Below, piece after piece: positions 1 through 10,152 of a stretch of 64,000 nucleotides of DNA (the stretch's first letter is position 1; the number at the start of each line of letters is the position of its first letter). Source of the DNA: Xenoacremonium recifei (lineage: Eukaryota; Ascomycota; Sordariomycetes; Hypocreales; Nectriaceae); NCBI GenBank assembly GCA_012184525.1, contig WOFQ01000050.1, positions 62,001 through 126,000 on the forward strand. Direction: 5' to 3'. Both the position numbers and the translations under genes were made by a program. The notes beneath the pieces were generated by a model. The model was given only the letters and a program-made list of their open reading frames with translations. It made no database searches and had not been told where the DNA came from.

Positions 1-390
1 TAGTATAGCTGGAGCTAGTACATCCTGACCAGCCTTGGAAACTTCACAACTCGTGGTTTGTTAGGCAGAGGGGGTTTGAAATACGGCTGAAAGATAGGAA
101 AACAGGTGAAAACAAGGCCACTGTCGCCTAAAGCCTAAATAGAAGACGCAGTTCTCTCCAGAAAACCGAACCCCTCGATGGAAGTACATAGAGACCACAT
201 GGTGAAAAGGTGCATAGCAGTAATAAGCACTCTTCTTATTTAGCTCTCCTCCATCCCGCAAATGAACGCTTAACCACCTTTGCATCGCGTGAACTATCCC
301 GAACCAAATTAAAAAGCACTTATGGGTATGGTTGCTCTACACTCCATCTACTCTTTCAGGGCAACTAGTCTATAAAAGACTTGCCTATTA
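1..390. other. Intergenic, window edge
   Basis: This stretch lies downstream of the stop codon of the Zn2Cys6 regulator gene. I see only short open frames without family motifs, and no RNA gene or repeat. It probably contains the 3' untranslated region and terminator of that gene. Confidence 0.5.
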
Positions 391-3317
391 TCAGTTCCCG
401 GACAAATCCATATCCAAAATCGAAGGGTTATACAACAATGAGGTATCAAGATCCCCGCCAAGGTCGATCACGCCATTCAACCCCAGGGAGCCCATCTTAA
501 AGTTGCCAAAATCGCGGTCCGTCAGTGCATCATTTCCTCTAAAGTTTCTTGACCTTGAATCAGTTCCCGGGGTTGAGAACCTCTCTCCACCATTGACCAT
601 GATCTCAAAGTCGAAGTCTGACATGAGGCAGCTAATCCGATCATCGATGGGTGGTGGTTCTGCCATCCATGATGTGGCTAAAACGTCGTCTCTGACTCCC
701 TTCGGGCTAGACCTATCCCCATGGGCGTAAAACAGGCCTTCAGGTCTCTGCTCCTTGTAGCCTCTTCCATGATCGTTTCGGAGGCTGTTCATTGCGCAAG
801 GATCCATGATTGACTGCCCAACATCTTGTCGAACTTGCAAAGCTTCCTGTTCATCGGAACGCGGCGTAAGTTGTTGATGAGGGGCAGAGTAAGAATGCGG
901 GCTAATTGATTCATGTTGTTGCTGTTGCCGTAGAGTTTGGATCGCCGTATCACGGTTCAGTATACGCTGCACCAATCGATCCAGTCTCGATACCAGCCGC
1001 ACCATCTTTCCAGAAGTCCAAATCTTGTGGCAGTACATGTTCAGACACTGCAACGATGACACAAGCAGATCGCCGTATCGGCGCTTGAAGCATGGCTCTC
1101 TCGAGACAAGACCAATCATGACCATGGTGCAGCTGGCGACATAGTGATTCAGCGCAAAGGAGTATTTGATAACTTCATCAAGAATCTTCTCCTGCCTAGC
1201 AAGGATCTCTGCAGCAATACTTGCGCATGCCGTTGCAGACTCAAATTCCTCGTCTTCGCCATGAGAAGACTTTGGATTATGAGTAAAAGGCTTTCGAATA
1301 AGGACGCGAAGATAGGTACAGCACTTGATAATTGTCAGTTTTAGGGAATCCTGCGACCGATCTCCTGTGGTATACTCACGGTGAGCAGAGTAAATGTCTG
1401 TTTGACTAACCAACGAGGTTTCATGCTGAACTGCACGTCGTACGGGATCTTTGGGTCGTAACTTAAGTCTTCTGGAACCGTATCCAGTATCTTGCACAGA
1501 GTCATATCGACATACTCCATCATGGTATGCGAGGACGTATTAGAGGCCTTGATACCGTAGAGAATATCCCAGGCTTTCCCTGCCGCTCGTGAGTATCGAA
1601 CAAGAGCCATCAGGTATGGAATCGCCGATTTTGGCGAATCTCTAGCGGTCTCCTCGGCGGCCTCTTGACGCAACTCAGCAAGCGTCTCGCTGCGTGTGGC
1701 GTAACGGACCATCCAATCTTCGCTGAGGTCTAGGGGCAACGCAGTATCTACGTTGCTGTCTTGTATGAGGAATGGTTGACCAGATTCCACTGCTATTCGA
1801 CGATCCAGTGCATATATCACCCACCATACTCGGCAGTATAGCTGATGCTGAAATGCAGGCAGATTTTCGAAGTTTCTCTGGCGGTGCAAGCCCATGCTGT
1901 GTGCCATAGAGACGAGGATCGCCATAACTCGAGCTGCTTGTTGGTTCGCATCGAGCCGGAAGAGGTACTCAACCTAGACCGAGTCAGTATACACAACGTT
2001 CCGGTTTTAATGGAGATCTGTATGCTTCAACTCACTCTCGCAATCAAGACCTGCAACATTTCTACTGATCTTGTGGCTGCATGGCTGGTCTCCATAACAT
2101 CTTGAAGAAGTTCCATCCCCACGCTATATAAGCTCCAACCAGACGAACGTAGACCAGTGGGATCATTCATCCTTGACGAATTGCAGCAGCGACCGAGAGC
2201 TAGGCAAAGAAAGAAGAGCGCTACGGAGATGCGCTTATGTTCTCGTTCTGCCAGGGTCAACAATGGCCAACGGCAAGGGTACTCCCACAGCTCATTGAAA
2301 GTCTCGCAGAGAGATGGCGTATGAAGACAAGGGTAGATGGGATGAACTTCTTCCAGGTAGGCTTGAAGGTCGCATTGCCATTGTTGCTTGTCTACGACGA
2401 CGTCGTGGTCCGCGAGCATTTTCTGTAGCCATGGCGCGATCATCTCTGCCGACTCAAGAAGTACGGGGCCGTGAATGGACGACCCGGGGGACGTGGTTTC
2501 AAGAGGAACTGCAGATATCGGGTCTTCATCCGCATCTTCGAAAATCGGTGTGATGGAAACTTCTCCCGCGAACGTCTGGCTCTCTAACTCCAAGGTTCTT
2601 TGGATATCGGCGTCAGACTTTGAGTTGGCGGGGTCTTCATCAGATGGGCGCCGGTGAAACCGCGGTGGTTGAGTTCTCTCGGAGCTGGACTGGTTGATCT
2701 TTCGCAGCTCTCGCTCGACTGTGGCTAGACGAGAAAGAACTTGGTCACTGAGTGCGCTGTGGAATCAAAACGAGTCAGTCAATTGACTTCTTAGTTCGTG
2801 ATGACGGAAAGCGGAAATTGCAGTGAAACAGCGCACCTGTAGGAGGACTGCGGAGAATTGCCCGCTCCCCGTTCTGGATCCTGGCGATGCTGGCCACGGG
2901 CTCTCGAGGTTGATGTGCAGATTCGATGTTTCGCAGCACATGGTGCGCATGGATCTCCGCCATCGCACTAGGAAGCGTCAGAGATCTATCTTGATCAAAT
3001 CGTTGGTCAAACTCACTTTGATCTTCCTGTGCTGGCAAGACGTGCTATCACAGTTATGTTAGGATCTTCAAACCAGGGTATTACTGTGAGGTAGGCAAAG
3101 GTCGCATCTAAACATACCAAGCTCTGGAGATATACTTTGCCCTCTTGGCCTTTTTTGTTGGGCGCGCCGAAGAATCTGCATCTGCGCCCTCGGTCTGTTC
3201 GGCGTGCTGGCCGTCCTCGTCCTCGTTTGCCCTAGATGAAGGGAAGTCTTGGTTCGTTGAGTCCCTTTTGCCATTGCGTCCGTCTTCGACATCCCGCATG
3301 CGATCGTCTGAACTCAT
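391..3317 (-). CDS. Zn2Cys6 fungal transcription factor
   Basis: Six exons can be joined in frame: 3118-3317, 3017-3044, 2837-2967, 2036-2756, 1380-1973 and 391-1323, giving about 868 residues. The tiny second exon completes a binuclear zinc cluster of form C-x2-C-x6-C-x5-C-x2-C-x6-C, with CTSC in exons 1-2 and CDGGDPC at the start of exon 3. It is preceded by a basic stretch (KKAKRAK) and followed by a coiled-coil-like linker (LSDQVLSRLATVERELRKI). The middle of the protein, including LFFLCLALGRC and MAHSMGLHR, matches the fungal-specific transcription factor (middle homology) region. A QQQQ run and an acidic C-terminus follow. It should bind DNA in the nucleus and control unknown targets. 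All five introns have GT..AG ends. The start ATG at 3317 is the first in frame. I do not recognise the orthologue. Confidence 0.88.
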
Positions 3318-4111
3318 TTCGACGGCGATAGACCCAGAGGATCAATTCAATATCGTGAAATGAGCAAGAACAGAGATGGTAAACAGGGAGAGTCATTCAT
3401 CCCCAGTAGTTCACAAAAGCCAGAGATAGACCGAGCCAAGCTGGGTCAAACCCCGCAGTCTAGGACGCAATGGCACTGAATTCCCCAGGCTCGCCCCCGC
3501 AAACCCCGACTTGGCCGGCCTGGATCTTTCAGGGGAGACTATCCCGTGAACAGCACTAGTTGCAACGGGTCGGGGTAAGATTCCACGGAATGCTCGACGG
3601 AAATTCCGGAAAGTCTGGCCAAATCAGGTAGAAGGTGATTGTCAACCCCGGGTGTGGCAAACCCAATGACATCCTTCGGCATTCGGAAAGATCTTGGGTG
3701 ACGAGTAGCAGACCAGGCGATTTCTCCTCAGCTTGCTCTCATACTCCTACCCATGGGACTGGTTAGAAACATTGAGAATCAATACCCATGATGGCGAAAC
3801 AATGCCGGCTCAGTCAGTGATGGGTCCCGCTCTACATGATTGCCTATAGAAATGAAGATTCATTATTTTCCCACCATCTTTCCGTCAGATCCAGAAGAGT
3901 CTTCAGCCTTGATTCCAATCCCCAATCTCTAGCACCTAATGTGCTCCTTTCCCTAGCTAAACGTCCTATCTTTTGCTGAACGCGAACGTGAAGCCATCCA
4001 CTTTGCTTCAGGGTAGGATGCCAAGCATGAAAGCCGTCGCGATCCTAAGCTACTTACCCTCAACCAACTAGGGCTCAGGCTTTCCTTCTCCCATGTTCCA
4101 TTGCCCACAAC
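3318..4111. other. Intergenic between regulator and HET gene
   Basis: This is the presumed promoter of the Zn2Cys6 regulator plus the 3' region of the HET gene, both on the minus strand. No convincing coding frame, tRNA or repeat was seen. Confidence 0.5.
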
Positions 4112-6098
4112 TCAGTGCGTGTAGTCAAATTGTAGATGCAGGCCCTCAACATGTCGTGGTAGGCCTATGTTTTTCCAGAACTTTGTAGTTACAAGACCGG
4201 ATGGCGTAGGTCCAATGGCTTCCCCGGCATTCGGGTGAAACAGCATGCCTTTGAAGTAGGCTGGCACTGTTGAGCTGCTCTGAACGTTCCCGTTGCCCGT
4301 CTCCGCTGCAATCAACAACTGTGCGTCGCCTTTAACAACGAACACTTCACAACCGGCAGTCACTCCTGTAGATCCAATTATAGTTGCCGAAGAACCGTTC
4401 TCACCGCTCGTTTTTTTTACTTGAAGCTAGGTCGCATGTGACGATGGAGAACTCATTAGCCAGCTCGGCGAATCTCTTCTGTAGCATCCAAGCAGTTACA
4501 GCAGCAATCCGCGAAGCATCAACTGTCGGATCCGAGAGACCACCGGTCACTGGTTCTTCGAAACGGGTAGAAGTATTAAACGAAAGACTTCGCATAAGAA
4601 CTGTGGCAATGCGAAAAGCACGCGGCTTCAAGTCTTTACTGATCCCCAGCCCATCGCAAATAACATCTTCTGTGGCGGTGACCAATAGAGGATCTACGAG
4701 ATCCAGGGCGAGGCGACGAACAATTTCGGGAGCGCGAAAGTATATAGTCCTTTCAGCGTCAGACTCGGGTTCTCTGCCATGAGCATAGATGGCCTTCGCC
4801 TGTGTGAGGAAGTCTTCAAGAGGCTGGGTTCGAGAGACCATCCCTACTCGTATTGCGGGAATGCTCAAAATACCACCAGAGCATTCCATTGGCTCAGAGT
4901 TGGCGCTCAGTCGCTCTTTGAGACGCGTCAAAACAAAAGGAGGCATATCATTCACCTTGAAGCCAATCCGATCGTTTCCAAGAGGTGGTCGAATGGCATA
5001 GAGCCAAGAAAGACGCCCGTTTCTCACCAATTCAGATACCACGTTCTGCAGCGCTTCCTCTGCGCTATGGTTCGTATCATACTGAATCTTCTTCAAACGC
5101 AGAATACCACAAAGCGCGTAGAAGCGATCGCACGGGACGGTTGCTTCCAGGGCCGACGCAAGCTGGAGCACGTTGGCATCGCAGAGCTCATACATTTGTG
5201 CCTCACCATAATTCTGGCGAAGATACCAAAGTCTGCGACACCAGTTTGCAAACTCTCCAAGCCATGTCTCTGACGGGTGACGGTAGAACAGAGCGGCAGC
5301 AAGAGTGCCTGCGTCGGCAAGGCTCATGAATCCGTCCTCCCCCCAGCTGATCAGATAGTTCTCAGACAGCAAAATTTCCTGTAGAATCCACGCTCTCTTG
5401 CGCCATGTGCTCTCCGTAAACGTTTTAAGCGTTTGAAGACAAGACCGTTCGTCGGCGGGACTAAGATCCTGAAGAGCAGTACAACTCTGGCTCAAGAGAC
5501 AGTTGTGCGGGGCAAGAAGCTCGTCTATGGAATTCAGCTTGTCTTTGAATCGACACGAAAGACATTCTACAGCCTTTCCGATTGATGAAAGGGATTGCCT
5601 GGCTAAAAGAACCGTGCATCGCGCCTCTGAGTAGACTTCGTCCATCTTGGGGACCCAGTAGCTCTTGTCCGAGACTGAGTCTTGGTCAATACATTTGCAG
5701 TCAATCCAGCACTTTGTAACAGCCCAAGTATGCTTTCTCAGCCCGGCTGGGGCGTTTGCTCCAACGACGGCCATGAGTCGAGGACGCAACGCATCCCAAT
5801 TGGGGAGTCTGTCGGAAGGATCATCTTTCCAATCGCTCCAGACGTACGATATGGCGACGTGGCGTCTCAGACCGCTGGAGAGGTAGCCGTGCCGATCAAA
5901 ACGCCGATGGAACTTCTCGGTTGTAGGATCAATCAAGGCGAAACTCGAGTGCGAACTAGAAAACAGAGGCTTTGGGAGAGTAGCCGCCATATCTACGCGA
6001 CTGATACGTAGACTTAAAGATAAACCAGCACGGCAACCAGAGAATAGAGCCTTCCAGAAGACAAACTCGGTGAGGCCGGTCTCCGGTAAAAACCGCAT
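4112..6098 (-). CDS. HET-domain (heterokaryon incompatibility) protein
   Basis: Two exons, 4421-6098 and 4112-4365, join in frame through a 55-base intron and encode about 643 residues. The HET domain (PF06985) starts near residue 80 with HVAISYVWSDW and continues with CWIDCKCIDQD, EVYSEARCTVLLA and WRKRAWILQEILLSE, the usual HET blocks. Exon 2 adds the conserved C-terminal module (GCEVFVVKGDAQLLIA), which would be lost if the long open frame were read alone. HET proteins act in allorecognition and programmed cell death after fusion of unlike hyphae; the target of this one is unknown. The ATG at 6098 is the first in the frame, but the ATG at 5990 (MAATLPKP) is also plausible and would remove 36 residues. 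A second HET gene lies 1.7 kb away on the other strand. Confidence 0.87.
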
Positions 6099-6426
6099 TA
6101 TCAATTCTCAGAAGAAAATCAGCGCGCTGACTCGTCATGTTAAGGCTGAGCTAGCCGCTAGTCTTGTCACAGGGCGCGTCAAAGTCGACAAGGGAACAAG
6201 CTAATTCGTGTCGGGAAGGTCTAGCGATGGCCTGTCAGCGACTGGAAATTTTGAACATCTGCATTGTCGCTGATTCACGCTGCAAAACTTTCATATATAA
6301 GAGACGCCGAAGAGCCCAAGCAAGACTCAACCAGACCGCAGCCAAAACAAGAGGATCATTCGATACAATTTCAAGTTGCAGAAAAAAACACAGACGACTT
6401 TTCAGTTATCCAGAATCACCCCCACC
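6099..6426. other. Divergent intergenic region (HET / GNAT)
   Basis: This 330-base stretch separates two divergently transcribed genes and should carry both promoters. The only recognisable element is the TATA-like box on the GNAT side, listed separately. An in-frame ATG at 6376 would add 17 residues to the GNAT protein. Confidence 0.55.
6294..6301 (+). promoter_or_regulatory. TATA-like box of the GNAT gene
   Basis: TATATAAG lies about 125 bases before the preferred ATG at 6427. Transcription would start near 6325-6335, leaving both candidate ATGs (6376 and 6427) in the transcript. Confidence 0.5.
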
Positions 6427-6963
6427 ATGATTCTCACCAGCCTCACTTTCCGCAAGGCCACCCCTGCAGATCTCACACCCGTCTTGGCCCTCGTTCGCTC
6501 AGCCTATCGCGGCGAGGAAAGCCGCCAGGGCTGGACCACTGAGGCAGATCTCCTAGCCGACGAGCGCATTGACGAAGCTGGAGTCCTAGAAAAGATCAAT
6601 GAAGAGCACGGCGCAGTTCTCGTCGCTTTTGACGATACCGGTTCTCTGGCCTCTTGCTGCGAGCTTCTCAAGCGCGACAACGACGTGGCATACTTTGGCA
6701 TGTTCGCAGTTGACCCAAAACGACAAGCGGGTGGGATTGGGCGACAAGTCCTGGAGCACGCTGAGGCTTACGCAAAGGAAGCATGGGGGGTCAGCAAGCT
6801 CGAGATGAGTGTGATTTGGACTAGGGACGAGCTGATTGCGTGGTACATCAGGCGCGGATACGTGAAGACTGAAAGGACAGCGCCGTTCCCGTACCACGGT
6901 TTGGTGAATGGGAAGGCGTTAAGAGATGACTTGTACTTTGTTATACTTGAGAAGCAGATCTAA
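6427..6963 (+). CDS. GNAT-family N-acetyltransferase
   Basis: Single exon of 178 residues. The fold is recognisable from the N-terminal LTFRKATPADLTPVLALV strand-helix, the strand YFGMFAVDP, and the acetyl-CoA pyrophosphate loop RQAGGIGRQ (near residues 99-107) followed by a helix. The C-terminal strand MSVIW and IRRGYVKTERT complete the family pattern. It should transfer an acetyl group from acetyl-CoA to an unknown amine, possibly a small molecule or antibiotic-like substrate. The ATG at 6427 has a good context (CACCATG). An in-frame ATG at 6376 would add MQKKTQTTFQLSRITPT, which looks less native. It lies between two HET genes. Confidence 0.85.
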   Translation: MILTSLTFRKATPADLTPVLALVRSAYRGEESRQGWTTEADLLADERIDEAGVLEKINEEHGAVLVAFDDTGSLASCCELLKRDNDVAYFGMFAVDPKRQAGGIGRQVLEHAEAYAKEAWGVSKLEMSVIWTRDELIAWYIRRGYVKTERTAPFPYHGLVNGKALRDDLYFVILEKQI

Positions 6964-7310
6964 GCTTGCTGCGACGTGTTGCATTTTCGGGACTAAATTA
7001 TAGACTAGAATTGGCCAATTTAGAAGAGGTTTAAGGGTCTATACCAATCTGATCTGGTTTTACATACTATGGTTCCTTCTCATAAACATTGGGATCCTCC
7101 TCGTAATGCCTTGCCTTCAGCTTTTGTTAGTCAGCCTTCTCGGTGCTCTGTGTCGACAGGGATCCCGGAAAATAGGCTGAAACTGCCAGATCAACAGCGA
7201 GTCCTGCGGGGCGACACGGTGGCGCAGACTTCAGATTGCGACAACAACAAACTGGTATTTAATCGTGGCAATCGGCATCGAACGGCCTTTGAGGTCACCA
7301 GGCCGCAAGA
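6964..7310. other. Intergenic between GNAT and membrane-HET gene
   Basis: About 350 bases with no convincing coding frame. It should hold the 3' end of the GNAT transcript and the promoter of the gene starting at 7311. Confidence 0.5.
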
Positions 7311-9950
7311 ATGGCATCCGAGGTCCCCGAACTCCCAGAAAGCGAGGCATCCGCCTCCAACGACTTTGCCGCTATAGTACGAGACGAGGCCGCCTACCTG
7401 AGACAACAGTTCACCGTCGAGAGCGTCATCCGCATGCACGCCCAGTTTCTGGTATATCACGATGCAAAGCTCAGAGTCACCTGGGGACTAGCCTGGAGAG
7501 CCACTTTTGGCCACTTGAGTTACTACCTCATTGGAGGCTCAGCTTGCGGTTACCTTCTAGCTCCCAGAGGTTCAAAATGGGCAAGGTTGCTGCTAGGCAC
7601 CGGCATCTTGGGATCTGGCATCCTTCTTTGGGCTTGGAGGAGCTACAATCGACTCGGAAGACCTATTGTCGACCCGAGTTTTCAGATCGAAGAGACGCCA
7701 CCTGAGGAAACTATTGATCTCACATCGAGGTTGGGGTACTTCCTCGATGAGGCGAGTGGCGCTGAACTCGGGTAGGTCACAATCACAGCTCACATGAGCT
7801 TCAAACTGTGCACAGCAAGACTAAAGCATCATAGTCAAACAGAACTCGTAGTTGAGAAAGCTGTCTCGTTTCAGGGACATTTCCAACTATTAGAGGACGA
7901 CAAGGGTCCCTCAAGTAGCGTCTACATATCCTTACCCCCGGATATTTTCCTCCGTTATCTAGTAGTAGAGCCGGGAGAGTTCGATGCAGACATAGTCTGT
8001 TCTCTTTACGTCGATGACTACTGGGCCTCTGACTATGATGCCGTTTCTTACGTTTGGGGCGAGGAAGACGACGGGGCAGATACAATCACAGTTAACGGCC
8101 ACGCTGTTGATATTCGGAAAAATCTCTCCACTGTGCTACGCTACCTTCGCTACAAAAACAAGCAGCGAACTCTGTGGATTGATGCTATCTGCATTGACCA
8201 GAATAATCTGGTGGAGAGAAACGCACAGGTTGCGGCGATGTCTGAAATCTATTCTCACGCCGAATCTGTTCTCGTCTTTCTTGGCGAGGAGGAGTTGCAA
8301 GTCTCTGAGTTGTTCGATTTCTGCCGAAAGATCGAGAACGCTGTCCGCATTGATGATGTCCTCGAAAGTGTGGATATCCCCGTGCTTCTACAGCTGTTCT
8401 GGCCTCTACTTGACAGACCGTGGTGGTCGAGGGTCTGGGTGGTTCAGGAGTTTGCCTATGCTCGACGCGATCCCGTCCTCATCTGCGGTCGTCAGAAGCT
8501 CAAGTCCGGGGCATTTTGGAAGGGACTCGAGGTGCTTAGAGAGAGGATGGTGGCCGATCTATACTTTAAGAGTGAGAAGTCACAAGAGATAAGCCCGAGC
8601 CTTCTAGAACGCCTCAGCAACTCGCCATCTGAACATTGGCACATGTTGCAGATGAGGCGTTCGCTTTTCAACTGGCGTTCCATGTACTATCCCTCCTTGT
8701 ACAGAATCTCCGACATCCTGAAGATCACGCGACTGCATAAGGCTACGGATCCCCGGGATCACATCTTCGCAGTGCATTCATTGATGATGGAACCCTTCCG
8801 AGTGGTCTTTACACCTGACTACAATCAGTCCATTGCAATGACTTACACTAGAATGGCCTCTTTCCTTCTATGCATCCAACCATGGCCGGATATTTACAAT
8901 TCCTTCGCCTTGGACAACGACGATGGGCTTCCATCCTGGGTACCTAACTTCTCACGTGGTTTTGGGCACGGTTTCCATGGCCAGTTTTGGTCACGGCCTG
9001 CAACAACAGGAATTTTTGGGGAAATTGATTGCTATGTTACGGCTGGTATTCTGGCTAGTCGGGGCATTGACTTCGGAGAAGTGACCATCATTGCTGATCT
9101 CATCAATACCGAAATGCCTATTGGGAACCCCCGAGGAGAGCCCCTTTCGACTAAATCTGAGATCTTCGAGATGTACCACTACATCGACGAAAATATGGGA
9201 CGCATTTACAGTCGTCGTCCAGACGAAGAAGACCCGGTCAATATGTTTTATAGATTGCTGGCCGATGACTTCAACTTCAACCCAAACCATACTCCCTTCA
9301 TCACCCGAGAAGAAGTGGTAGAGTTCATGGTAAATTTCTCGGAAAAGATGGATTACAGACATTACTTGAGCACGAAAGTACTGGGCCGAGACTTTTTTGC
9401 AAAAAACGATCCGGAAGCGCTCGAATCTGCAGACGAGATCCTCGAGAATATGAAAACGCTGTTCCGAGCACTCCGCCTAAGAAAGCAGGCTACGCTCCGC
9501 CTCGAAGAGCTGGAAAGGGCCGAAAGGTTGGAGCATAAGGTAAAGGATAAACGACTCAAAGCAAGTCAAATTGAGCAAGAGCTCAAAAATGACTACACAG
9601 AGAACCTGAGGAGCGCAAAAGAATTAAGCAAAGAGCTTGAGGAATTTGAGAAGAGCATGGCCTCCATGATCATAAAATCCAACCACCGTATTTGGGGGGA
9701 GGCTATTCTGGGCTGTGCCATGATTGAGACAGACTCTGGGCTCTTCGGAATAACAAAACAAGCTGTTCAGCAAGGCGACAGGCTAATATCTTTGAATGGT
9801 ATTCCGTCATTGTTTGTTGTTCGAGCCACCGATAGAGCCAAGGAATACTCTATTGTGGGCCGCATCATGGTTCGCGAAAAGATCGGAGACAAAATGAAGC
9901 AAGGGGTTGAAGAGGGAGCTTTTGTGGAAAGGCAAATGTTCTTTAGGTAG
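7311..9950 (+). CDS. HET-domain protein with N-terminal two-helix membrane segment (fused model)
   Basis: Preferred model: exons 7311-7771 and 7835-9950, about 858 residues. The first exon encodes an N-terminal part with two hydrophobic segments (about residues 63-81 and 90-110), like a membrane hairpin. A 63-base intron (GTAGGT donor, ACTAAAG branch-like site, ATAG acceptor) joins it in frame to a HET domain with YDAVSYVWG near residue 221, LWIDAICIDQN, EIYSHAESVLVFLG and WWSRVWVVQEF. A charged coiled coil (about residues 692-762) precedes the C-terminal HET module (AILGCAMIETDSGLFG). Alternative: two genes, a 154-residue membrane protein (7311-7775) and a 718-residue HET protein (7794-9950), only 18 bases apart, which is unusual for fungal genes. 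HET identity is certain; the fusion is inferred. Confidence 0.72.
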
Positions 9951-10152
9951 GGACGGGATTGTACAAATACGAATGATAAGCCTGTTGTCGGTAGTCTTCT
10001 GCATCAGAAGCCGACTGGATTGTGCGGAGAAATATACGGTCTCCAATGTCAAGTAGATAAATGTTACACACGTGCACGAGTAAATGTATAGTAGTGTACA
10101 ATTTGGCTTCAAATATATTTTCAGCAATGTCCTATCGTATGCCAGCTCACGA

